Below, piece by piece: positions 36,567 through 44,659 of a stretch of 64,000 nucleotides of DNA. The position numbers and the translations under genes are program-made. This DNA is from Klebsiella pneumoniae (GTDB taxonomy: Bacteria > Myxococcota_A > UBA796 > GCA-2862545): contig CAMASI010000003.1 of the NCBI GenBank assembly GCA_945861065.1, positions 36,206 through 100,205 of the forward strand. The letters are read 5' to 3'. The notes under the pieces are model-generated. The model made no database searches, was not told the DNA's origin, and saw only the letters and a list, made by a program, of their open reading frames with translations. Numbering within the stretch: position 1 is the stretch's first letter; each line of letters begins with the position of its first letter.

Positions 36567-36951
36567 ATCGGACCTGATGTTGGTCGAGGAGGCCCGAGCC
36601 GCCCGAACACGGGCGTACGCGCCGATCTCGAGGTTCACCGTGGGCGCTGCCCTGCGCTGTAGCGACGGGACCGTGATCCGGGGCTGCAACGTCGAGCACG
36701 TTGTCTTGCCCGAAACGGTGTGCGCGGAAAAAGTCGCCCTGGTCAAGGCCGTCAGCGAGGGTCGATTGGACCTCGTCGCCATTGCAGTGATCACGGAGAG
36801 CATTCCCGCGGCCACCCCGTGCGGAAGCTGTCGCCAGATGTTGCACGCCTGGAAGGTACCGCGCATCGTGGTTGCCAACGTCGTCGGCGACGTGGCCGTG
36901 TGGACGCTTGAGGAGATCTTGCCTGGGGCCTTCGACCTGGAGTTGCCATGA
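36547..36951 (+). CDS. cdd: Cytidine deaminase
   Basis: A 134-residue zinc cytidine deaminase: VCAEKVAL (Cys ligand and catalytic Glu) and PCGSCRQML (two further Cys ligands). The substrate motif NVEH replaces the usual NVEN. It converts (deoxy)cytidine to (deoxy)uridine. The GTG at 36547 has GGAGG six bases upstream and overlaps punA; ATG 36577 is a shorter alternative. It overlaps ridA as ATGA. Confidence 0.93.
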   Translation: MPSAPNESDLMLVEEARAARTRAYAPISRFTVGAALRCSDGTVIRGCNVEHVVLPETVCAEKVALVKAVSEGRLDLVAIAVITESIPAATPCGSCRQMLHAWKVPRIVVANVVGDVAVWTLEEILPGAFDLELP

Positions 36952-37322
36952 AAGTCGTCACGACACCCGAAGCGCCAGCCGCCATCGGGCCGTACAGTCA
37001 GGCGGTGGTCGCCAATGGATTCGTGTTCTGCTCCGGGCAGGTCGCGCTCGACCCCGCAACCGGCACGTTTCTAGGCGGAGACGTGGCGACGCAGACCCGT
37101 CGGGTGTTGTGGAATCTCGACGCAGTGCTGCGAGCGGCAGGCGCGCGCCCGACGCAGATCGTCAAGACGACAGTATATCTGACGTCCATGGATGATTTCG
37201 CCGCGATGAACGCCGTGTACGCGGAGTTCTTTGGTGAAGCGAGACCGGCGAGAGCGACCGTGCAAGTCGCAGGTCTACCGAAAGGCGCCGTAGTCGAGAT
37301 CGACGCGATTGCCCTGCTTTAG
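36948..37322 (+). CDS. ridA: RidA family enamine/imine deaminase
   Basis: A 124-residue RidA: AAIGPYSQAV near the N-terminus, FCSGQVALDP, the catalytic Arg in the C-terminal RPARATVQVAGLPKGAVVEIDAIA block. It removes reactive 2-aminoacrylate or other imines in a trimer. Last gene of punA-cdd-ridA and coupled by ATGA overlap. The pairing with nucleoside enzymes suggests detoxification of reactive nitrogen intermediates (inference). Confidence 0.95.
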   Translation: MKVVTTPEAPAAIGPYSQAVVANGFVFCSGQVALDPATGTFLGGDVATQTRRVLWNLDAVLRAAGARPTQIVKTTVYLTSMDDFAAMNAVYAEFFGEARPARATVQVAGLPKGAVVEIDAIALL

Positions 37323-37335
37323 GCAGCTCGTAGCC

Positions 37336-38268
37336 CTACGCCGCGGCCTTACGAAGGGCCGCTAGACATAGGTCCGCAATGGCGCCCATGCCATGGAGGC
37401 CATGCTGGGACTCGACAGTGCTGTTGTAGTTGCTGTTGGCATTGACGTCGTAGGTGTACCGGCGGCCCGCTTCGTCTTCCACGAACTCGATTCCAGCGAC
37501 GTCCAATCCGTGCCGGTCGCACAACGCGAGGTACGCGCGAACCAGGGGGTCGGCCTCCGTGATGTCGGGACGAAGTGCAAACTTGCCGGTCCCGCCGACC
37601 GGGCAGAATGCGGAGTCTGTGGACTCGCAGGCGTCGGCCGGGCACAGCTCGAAACCACCTTCGGTGGAGCTTCGGATGGCGTAGAGGAACCGTCCGTTGA
37701 CGATTTCGACGCGTGTGATGAAGGGTTCCGGAGGGACGATATACCGCTGAAGGACCCAAACGCCGTCGGGCGTCTCGTTGACGGCGTCGGAAGAAACGAA
37801 TTCTTCGAAGGCTTCGAGGTCGCGGAACAGCCGAACGCCGAGTCCTTTGCCGCCTTGGTTGTGTTTGGTCACGAAGGGTGCGCCCAGCCGCTCGGCGGCG
37901 TCCCGCAAGCCCTGCCGCCCGATGGCGGCAATCGTATGTGGCGTTTGGATGCCGGCGGCGCGCAAGGCAATGTCCTGGCGGACCTTGCTCACTTCGAGGT
38001 CGAAGGCCGCGCTTCCGTTCACGACGCGTCGCCCGTGAGACTCCAGCCATGCGAGAATTTCGCGGGTGGCCGCTACGCCTCCTTGGTGGCCGCGGGTATG
38101 CGCCGACGGGCTCATCCGATTGACGTACACGCCTTCGGGTGGGGCTTGCGCGAGGTCCACGGCGCCGCCTTCGACGAACCAGGGCCGCGAGGTCAAGCCG
38201 CGCTCGTGTAGCGCATCCACCAACGGGGGGAGCCATGCGTCGTTTTCGTACAGAATGTGAATGGTCAC
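37336..38268 (-). CDS. ATP-grasp ligase (RimK-like)
   Basis: A 310-residue ATP-grasp protein: FVTKHNQGGKGLGVRLF (ATP loop Lys and Gly-rich loop), WVLQRYI (adenine), FITRVEIVNGRFLYAI, and metal-ligand strand AGIEFVEDE...DVNANSNYN. The RimK/LysX-like group forms amide bonds by acyl-phosphate transfer. The GTG at 38268 has GAGGAG five bases upstream. It lies alone; 13 bp separate its end from ridA (convergent). Substrates are unknown. Confidence 0.88.
   Translation of the reverse strand: MTIHILYENDAWLPPLVDALHERGLTSRPWFVEGGAVDLAQAPPEGVYVNRMSPSAHTRGHQGGVAATREILAWLESHGRRVVNGSAAFDLEVSKVRQDIALRAAGIQTPHTIAAIGRQGLRDAAERLGAPFVTKHNQGGKGLGVRLFRDLEAFEEFVSSDAVNETPDGVWVLQRYIVPPEPFITRVEIVNGRFLYAIRSSTEGGFELCPADACESTDSAFCPVGGTGKFALRPDITEADPLVRAYLALCDRHGLDVAGIEFVEDEAGRRYTYDVNANSNYNSTVESQHGLHGMGAIADLCLAALRKAAA
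37343..37362. terminator. Possible bidirectional hairpin between ridA and the ATP-grasp gene
   Basis: GCGGCCTT-ACG-AAGGGCCGC forms an 8-bp stem with one bulged G and a 3-nt loop. It is 20 bp after the ridA stop and within the last codons of the convergent gene. No T-tract follows, so it is only a weak terminator candidate. Confidence 0.3.
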
Positions 38269-38466
38269 GTGTTCTCCTCGGGCTCCCGTGAACGCCAGGA
38301 GGAGATCCCCCGGCGGTCGGCCGGGGCGTGGTGCATCTTGTCCGCGGTGGTTTAGGCCGGACGCACCTCGCCCCGTGATGCGCAACAGCAACAGACGGTG
38401 GCGAGGCAAAGCGTCATGAGATCCTGCGGACGTCCCTACTGTAGCGCGTTCGGGGGCCCGCTGCGC

Positions 38467-40353
38467 TTAGAAAGAGTCAAATACGTCGTCGACCAGCGTG
38501 GCCACGTCGTGCAACGTACCGTCCACAACGAGCCTGCTTGCCCACCCGAGCGGTGTTTCCAGGTGACCTTCGACGGGGGCGGTTGCCAGAAGGGTGTCGA
38601 GCAACTCGGGAGTGGCGAGCAGCGCCAAGGTCGGGTCACGGACCGGCGGGTGGTCCGCCAGGTCGGCAACGGCGGAGAGCGCCTTCAGGTCCGGGTCCGC
38701 CTCAAGCCACAGCGGCAAGAGGTCCAGCGATCGCGCGGCCTGGCTGGTCGGGTCCTGTAGGAGCTCGCCTAGGCGTCCGACGGCGGACCACAGGCCGTCT
38801 TGCGCCAAGGCAGGCGCCAGCACGGGCGCGATCGTCGACCATCCGCGTTGTCCTGTGGTCTCGTCTTCCGCCACGAACCACCGAAGCAGGTCCACGGCAT
38901 CGCTCAGGTCCACGGCGGCCTCGTCCCCGGCGGACAAGAGAAATTCGCTCGGAGCCAGCAGCACCGGCAACAGGCCTACGACGTCGGTCCAACCGCTGCC
39001 GCCGGCCGTGTCTCGGAGGAGTTCCTCGCCCGCGCGAAGTGCGCCTGTGTTGAGTAAGGGTTCGGCAACCCCTGGGATGTCCCACAGGTGGTCGGATTCT
39101 CCTTCCTGGGCTACGTCGAGCAAGACGACCAGCGTCGCGAGCAGGTCATCCGCCTCCGGTCCCGACAAAGATTCAACGGCAGCGAGATCGTCCACGATTT
39201 CGTGGGTGAGTCCGTCGCAGGTCCCATCGACGCCGTCGATAAGGAGGTGCAAAATGCCTAGGGTCAGCTCGCTTCCGAGCAGGCTACCCAGTACGTCCGC
39301 GCCGCCGTCGACGGTGTCTGGGTCCAGGTCGGCGAGCAGCGACAGCACGGAGACGGCGAGGTTGTCGACGTGGAAGAACCCGATTTCGAATAGGATGAGG
39401 TCGAGCGCGCAGTCTACCGGTGCGTTTGCCTCATCGAGCAAACGAATGAACCGGTACAGCGCCGAATCATCCCCGTCGCCTAGGGGATCGCCTGCGGCGT
39501 CGACATTGGTGAGCCATGCGAGTTGGGCGCCGGCCGGTGCGAGGTGGCCGTCCTCGGACAACCTTACCAAGGCGCCGGGCAAGGCTCCAAGCACAATCGG
39601 GTCGGTGAGCAAGCCTTCCAGCGCCGGCGCGACCGTAACGAGGGCGGGATTTGGGCCGAGGATAACCACGTCGACAAGGTCGCGGAGGCTATCGCCGGTG
39701 GCGTAGGACCAACGGTCGTTGCCGGGTGTTCGTGTTGCGGCAATCGCCTCGCCGACGTGGGGCAGCCAGGCGGCGCGGTCGGCAAGGGCCGGGTCGGAGG
39801 AAGAGGCCACGGAGGAAAACGACCGCACCCAGCGCGCCGTTTCGGGGTCTCGAATCATGGCCCCGAGGAAATCACTCAGATCCACGTCAGCACGAAGCGC
39901 AGCGGAGGTCGTCGTGACCGAGGGTCCGAGCAGTGCAAGAGGCCCCTGGGCTGGATCGGGCGGGTCCGACGACGAAAGGGTGTGGGCCGGCCTTCCGCCC
40001 ACGGATTCTAAGAACAGATCGAGCAGCCCTTGGCCAAGTTCGTCGTCGGAAAGTTGCTCGGGCGCCTCAAAAGCGCCGATGGGGTCCTCCCACGCGCCGT
40101 TGAGCGCGCGAACCAATTCGATCGCCCCCGGGTCGCCGGACGACGCGGGGAGTTCCAGCCCATTGCGAACGGGAACGAGCGCGTCGAGGTGGTCGAAGCG
40201 ATTGGCGCAGTCAAACAGCGAGAGAAACTCGTCGGGCGACGCGTCGTCGAGCCCGTCGAGCAGATTGACTTCGTAACATGGAGAGTCCGAGTGCAGCCCG
40301 TCGCTGAATCTGGCCTCGTCTGCGGGCGCACAGCTCAGCAGCGCGACGAACAT
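38467..40353 (-). CDS. Large acidic lipoprotein of unknown function
   Basis: A 628-residue protein with a short signal ending in LLSC (lipobox), then a leucine- and aspartate-rich, mostly helical body with repeating LLxxLxD motifs, suggestive of HEAT-like or solenoid packing. No family is recognised. Only four cysteines remain after the lipid Cys. Its start overlaps the beta-barrel gene stop by one nt (TGATG), so it may be the periplasmic partner of that outer-membrane protein. Confidence 0.78.
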   Translation of the reverse strand: MFVALLSCAPADEARFSDGLHSDSPCYEVNLLDGLDDASPDEFLSLFDCANRFDHLDALVPVRNGLELPASSGDPGAIELVRALNGAWEDPIGAFEAPEQLSDDELGQGLLDLFLESVGGRPAHTLSSSDPPDPAQGPLALLGPSVTTTSAALRADVDLSDFLGAMIRDPETARWVRSFSSVASSSDPALADRAAWLPHVGEAIAATRTPGNDRWSYATGDSLRDLVDVVILGPNPALVTVAPALEGLLTDPIVLGALPGALVRLSEDGHLAPAGAQLAWLTNVDAAGDPLGDGDDSALYRFIRLLDEANAPVDCALDLILFEIGFFHVDNLAVSVLSLLADLDPDTVDGGADVLGSLLGSELTLGILHLLIDGVDGTCDGLTHEIVDDLAAVESLSGPEADDLLATLVVLLDVAQEGESDHLWDIPGVAEPLLNTGALRAGEELLRDTAGGSGWTDVVGLLPVLLAPSEFLLSAGDEAAVDLSDAVDLLRWFVAEDETTGQRGWSTIAPVLAPALAQDGLWSAVGRLGELLQDPTSQAARSLDLLPLWLEADPDLKALSAVADLADHPPVRDPTLALLATPELLDTLLATAPVEGHLETPLGWASRLVVDGTLHDVATLVDDVFDSF

Positions 40354-40979
40354 CAGTCGAACAGGTATTGGGCCCCAACGTACAAGTTGGCGCCGTGGCT
40401 GAAGCCCTTACGGTAGCGGGCGGTGTACACGAGGTCGCCTGCGAGCCGGATTTCGGGGCTGAGCGCGTAGGTAGCGTGCGGTCCGAGTTCCAGGGCTAGG
40501 AACTCGGTGTGGTCGTCCGTCAAGAAACCGGCGCCTGCGTGTAGCGTGGCCCCGAACAGGAAGTTGTCGGGCTCGCCCACGATGCCGAAGTTGAGGCCGA
40601 CAAGGCCCATACCGATGTGTTTCGTGTCGATCCGCGGGGCTTCGACGACGTTGGCGGTTGGGATTTCCACGCCGACTTCGGAGGCGGGCGTCTGGGGCAG
40701 GTCCGCCTGGTAGTACATGCGGAAACCGCCGGAGATTTTGCTGTCGCGGTCGCCGAGGATCAACTCGGCGCCACCACCCAGATTTCCGATGAGCTCCACC
40801 AAGGAGAACTGATCGTAGTCATCTTCATCGTCGTACAGGAGCAGCTCGTTGCCGGACTCATCGAGCGCAGCATTTGAGTAGTAGTACACGCGTTCGGTAT
40901 GCGCGCCCGTGGTGGCGATAAGCCCAACGCCGCCTGCAGTTGCGGACGTGATGAGGGTAAGGGCGGTCAGCACAAACAT
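40353..40979 (-). CDS. Outer-membrane beta-barrel protein
   Basis: A 208-residue exported protein with signal peptide (MFVLTALTLITSATAG) and alternating hydrophobic/polar strands ending in LYVGAQYLFD, a C-terminal aromatic residue consistent with BamA recognition. Seven or eight strands are suggested, like an OmpA-X-type small barrel. No function can be assigned. It is co-transcribed with the lipoprotein at 38467-40353. Confidence 0.75.
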   Translation of the reverse strand: MFVLTALTLITSATAGGVGLIATTGAHTERVYYYSNAALDESGNELLLYDDEDDYDQFSLVELIGNLGGGAELILGDRDSKISGGFRMYYQADLPQTPASEVGVEIPTANVVEAPRIDTKHIGMGLVGLNFGIVGEPDNFLFGATLHAGAGFLTDDHTEFLALELGPHATYALSPEIRLAGDLVYTARYRKGFSHGANLYVGAQYLFD

Positions 40980-41082
40980 CGGTGCTCCAAGGCGCCGGGC
41001 GCGCGGCGGCGTGTTCTAGCCTGAGGTTGAGCGGGAGACAACCGATGGGTGGCCGACCGCGGTGTCGCGTAAACCCTCCCCG

Positions 41083-41526
41083 TCACGGACTTGACGGGTC
41101 GGGCTCGGCCTGCACGACGTCAAAGTCGATTGGCAGGGACTGGCCCCAGGTGTTGAGAATCACCACCGTTGTGTTGGCTTCGGCGAATTCGGGCACCACA
41201 AAGGTCACCGACTCGGTGCAGGAGGTGGCGCAAGTCTCGTCGCACGTGTTGGTACACGACTCGCAGGGGAGGCAGTCCTGAAGGGCCCGGCAGTCGTCGC
41301 AGGCCTGGCAATCGCGGGCGACTTCCGACAACGTCGCAGTCCAACCGCCGACCGACACGATCGTGTCGTAGATCTCCGTGAGGGGTCCGCCGCGTGCGCT
41401 GACCGAATCGCCCGGCGCAGCGACGGAGGGCACCAGGATGAACTCGAGGTCGCACTGCGCGAAGATCTCCGTCTCGGCAGAAGCGCAGCCGACCACCATG
41501 CAGCACAGGAACGCGAGAACACGCAT
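41083..41526 (-). CDS. Cys-rich small lipoprotein
   Basis: A 147-residue lipoprotein (MRVLAFLCCMVVGC signal) with an N-terminal immunoglobulin-like stretch, then a dense Cys cluster (CQACDDC, CLPCESC, CDETCATSC) at residues about 73-106, and a terminal beta segment. The clustered cysteines could bind metal or form a disulfide knot. It overlaps the PBP1A stop by one nt (TGATG) and is likely made together with it. Confidence 0.8.
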   Translation of the reverse strand: MRVLAFLCCMVVGCASAETEIFAQCDLEFILVPSVAAPGDSVSARGGPLTEIYDTIVSVGGWTATLSEVARDCQACDDCRALQDCLPCESCTNTCDETCATSCTESVTFVVPEFAEANTTVVILNTWGQSLPIDFDVVQAEPDPSSP

Positions 41527-44500
41527 CACAACTCCGTCGAGATGTCTTCGATCGACATTTGGCCTGCATCCAGGCCCGTAGACTCCGGCGCGGTGCCACC
41601 AAGGAACGGGTAGGCCGACCCGCCACTGGAAACGCGGCGGCCTGTCGCTTCGTCCACGAGAATCCATTCCACGTCCCCTCGGATCGGGAAGGGTCGGTCC
41701 TTGGACTTTGGCGCGGCAACCTTCATGACGTCCAACCAGATGGGAAGGGCCGTTCGGCCGCCCGTAGAGGACAGGCCCAGCGATTTCGGTTGGTCATAGC
41801 CCACCCATACGGCGGTAATGACGTCGTTGGTGAAGCCGACGAACCATGCGTCCTTCTCCTCGTTGGTCGTGCCGGTCTTGCCCCCCATGCCGATCAATCC
41901 GAGTTTGGCGTACGCTTCGGCAGCGGTGCCGCCTTGCACCACAGATTGCAACAGCCAAGTGGTGATGCTTGCGACGCCAGGGTCCACGACTTGAGGGAAC
42001 TCGGACACCGCGTGGCTCTCGAGCACCGCTCCGTGCCGATCGCGCACCTCTTCGATGGTGTAGGGCTGAACCAAGCGCCCGCCCGTTGGGAAGACACTGT
42101 ACGCCCGCACCATTTCTTCAACGCTGAGTGACGCCGAGCCCAGGCCCATCGAGAAATCACAGGCGCGACAGTTGTACACGTCGCTAGGGCCTATTTTCGC
42201 TCGGTGGGCAGTGTTGGTCAGCTGTTCGTCTTTCGGCGGGTAGCGATCCATACAAATCGTGCTGTCGTATTTCTCGCGCACCCAAGGGCACAAAAGGTCC
42301 GTTTGGGGCGTGGGTACGAAGCCGTCTGGCAGGGCATGCGTGGGCGGACCCCCGAGGCCGAGTTTTCGCGCAAAACTGTAGACGAGGTCGTTGTTCATCC
42401 CGGGATCGATCGTCTCCAGGATGCGAACCGTGCAGGTGTTCTTCGACGCGGCGAGTGCGTGCCGCATTGTGATGTTTCCCAGGTAGTCGCCGCTGTAGTT
42501 CTGGGGCTTCCACACGAAGTCGTCGTTGGTCGCGAACGCGAGCGGTGCGTCGGCGACGAGTGTGGCCGCGGTGACCTTTCGGCTGTTGATCGCCGCCGCG
42601 TACACGATGGGTTTGAAGGTGCTGCCGACCTGCCGCCGGCTCTGCACGGCCCGGTTGAGTTGGCTCTCTCGGAAATCCACGCCGCCGACCATGGCGATCA
42701 CCCCGCCCGTAGCGAGGTCCATTGTGAGCATGGCGCCTTCGATTTCCGGTTCTTGCCACAGCTGCACACCGGGCATTTTGCGGTCTGCGCCTGGCGTACC
42801 CGCCATGACACGTTGGTGCGCCGTTTCTGTGCTGTCAAGCGTGCGGATGCGGACGCGCACGACGTCGCCTTTCTGAAGGAGGGCCGCGTCGTCTTTGCCG
42901 TCAGCGTCGGTGTCGACCCGGTCTGTGAGGTTGGTGGCTTCTCGGTGACGCCACGACCGGTCTGGATCTGGGTCGTAGGCCCAATCCGCCCAGCCGATGG
43001 GCAACACGGCTTCATGGTTGCCGATCCCAACGCGCGCCCACTTGGGTTGAACTTCGAGCAGGACACCCTGCACGATGGCCACCTCTTCGAGCACGCTCTG
43101 CTCGGGCAAAGGGACACGGCCCGCCGGATCCTGTTCGAGGGCCCAAGATTCCCGAAGTTCTTGCTCGGAGTTCGTACGCCATGCGGCAATCGCTTTGTCG
43201 TCGTCGGGAAGGGTCTCAATTCCCTCCCGACGAAAACCGAGCCGCTGATCGACCTCCGCGACGTGGCGGGAGACGGAGGCTTGGGCCAACTCTTGCAAGT
43301 CGACGTCGCAGGTGGACTTGACCTGCAAGCCGCCTCGCAGCACCGCTTCTTCGCCGTACGTCTCCACGAGCTGTCGGCGCACGTGCTCGGTGAAATGAGG
43401 CGAAACTTCCAGGAAGGCGCTCTCCTTGGGCACGACCTGAATGGACTCTGCGCGGGCCGCCTCTGCTTTCTCATGCGAGAGAAAACCCTTGTCCTCCATC
43501 TGTCCGAGGACGTATTCTTGCCTGGCGCGCGCTTTGTCCCAGTTGCGGTGGGGGCTGTAGTCCGAAGGCCGTTGCGGCAGACCCGCCAGCAGCGCCGCCT
43601 CACCGACTGTGATGTCGCGCACCGATTTACCAAAATAGGTGCGAGACGCGGCTTCTACGCCGTAGGCGTGGCTCCCGAGAAAGATCTCGTTGAGGTAAAG
43701 ATACAGAATGTGATCTTTGTCGTATACGTCCTCGATTCGCCAGGAAAGGAGGACCTCCTTGACTTTCCGGGTGATCTTCTTGTCTCGGGTGAGCAGGAAA
43801 TTCCGGGCCACCTGTTGGGTGATCGTGGAGGCGCCTTGGGCCATCCTACCCGCCAGCACGTTTCTGCCCATGGCCCGAACGATTCCGATGTAGTCGATGC
43901 CGCCGTGGCCATGGAAGTTGGCATCTTCTGCCGCGAGGAAGGCGTCTTGAACGTGTTGTGGGATTTGGTCTAGCGGCAAAACATATCGGCGTTGATCGAA
44001 GATCTCGCCGAGCAGTTTGCCATTCCGATCGAGGACGACCGTGACCGTAGGCGGCTCATAGGCGCGCAAGGCTTCTACGGTGGGCATGTCCTGGCTGACC
44101 CACCACAGGTAGCCGCCGAGACCCAATGCCAAGCCCAGGGCGACGCCGGCCGTGACCATTCCGCTCATCGCCATGCCCCCAGCGCAGCCGGGCAGGAGCA
44201 GGCGACGGCCTGGTTTACGGGGCGACTTCAGGGCTGGGGCGGAGGCGCGAACCGTTGCGGTCGGGTCTCCATGGTCTGCCAATGCCGGTTCGGGATCCGC
44301 CGCGGGCGCCGGGCGTTCGCTGACGGGGGCGGGCACCTTGAATCCAGGCGGGCTCCAACCAGAGCCTCGCGGGATGGGTACCGAACTTTGGGGACCCGGG
44401 GCCACGCCCTCGCCGGCGAACCGCTTCCCGCGCGCACGAAGTCGGGCAAGGATGCCGGGTGGATACGAGACGGCCAGGCCCGCACCGCAAGACGCGCACA

Positions 44501-44582
44501 TCACTGTGTCGCCGGGGAGCGGGAGCGGCTCGTCGAGGGGCACGTCGTGCGCGCATTTGGGGCAGGAAAGCTTGACGGGCAT
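41526..44582 (-). CDS. mrcA: Class A penicillin-binding protein 1A with N-terminal zinc ribbon
   Basis: A 1018-residue bifunctional peptidoglycan synthase. It starts with a cytoplasmic zinc ribbon (CPKC...CASCG, residues 7-33) and a Pro/Ala-rich linker, then a membrane helix near 135-155, a GT51 glycosyltransferase domain (EDANFHGHGGID with catalytic Glu, GASTITQQ), an inserted middle domain and a transpeptidase domain with SxxK (GSTFKP), SKN and KTGT motifs. It polymerises and cross-links peptidoglycan. An unusual insertion in the transpeptidase carries four cysteines (LLC, ICM, NCRAC). The ATG at 44582 is divergent (77 bp) from the S41 protease gene. Confidence 0.95.
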   Translation of the reverse strand: MPVKLSCPKCAHDVPLDEPLPLPGDTVMCASCGAGLAVSYPPGILARLRARGKRFAGEGVAPGPQSSVPIPRGSGWSPPGFKVPAPVSERPAPAADPEPALADHGDPTATVRASAPALKSPRKPGRRLLLPGCAGGMAMSGMVTAGVALGLALGLGGYLWWVSQDMPTVEALRAYEPPTVTVVLDRNGKLLGEIFDQRRYVLPLDQIPQHVQDAFLAAEDANFHGHGGIDYIGIVRAMGRNVLAGRMAQGASTITQQVARNFLLTRDKKITRKVKEVLLSWRIEDVYDKDHILYLYLNEIFLGSHAYGVEAASRTYFGKSVRDITVGEAALLAGLPQRPSDYSPHRNWDKARARQEYVLGQMEDKGFLSHEKAEAARAESIQVVPKESAFLEVSPHFTEHVRRQLVETYGEEAVLRGGLQVKSTCDVDLQELAQASVSRHVAEVDQRLGFRREGIETLPDDDKAIAAWRTNSEQELRESWALEQDPAGRVPLPEQSVLEEVAIVQGVLLEVQPKWARVGIGNHEAVLPIGWADWAYDPDPDRSWRHREATNLTDRVDTDADGKDDAALLQKGDVVRVRIRTLDSTETAHQRVMAGTPGADRKMPGVQLWQEPEIEGAMLTMDLATGGVIAMVGGVDFRESQLNRAVQSRRQVGSTFKPIVYAAAINSRKVTAATLVADAPLAFATNDDFVWKPQNYSGDYLGNITMRHALAASKNTCTVRILETIDPGMNNDLVYSFARKLGLGGPPTHALPDGFVPTPQTDLLCPWVREKYDSTICMDRYPPKDEQLTNTAHRAKIGPSDVYNCRACDFSMGLGSASLSVEEMVRAYSVFPTGGRLVQPYTIEEVRDRHGAVLESHAVSEFPQVVDPGVASITTWLLQSVVQGGTAAEAYAKLGLIGMGGKTGTTNEEKDAWFVGFTNDVITAVWVGYDQPKSLGLSSTGGRTALPIWLDVMKVAAPKSKDRPFPIRGDVEWILVDEATGRRVSSGGSAYPFLGGTAPESTGLDAGQMSIEDISTEL

Positions 44583-44659
44583 AGGGGCCCGCTTCGTAGT
44601 CTCGCGGCCCCCGCGCGTCAAAACCTGTGCGTTTCCGAGCCCTCGGCGGCGAGGCAACG

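Noticed and set aside
38308..38326. CCCCGGC-GGTCG-GCCGGGG hairpin as terminator of the unknown lipoprotein gene
   Set aside because: It is 140 bp past the stop and has no T-tract; in such GC-rich sequence a 7-bp stem is likely by chance.
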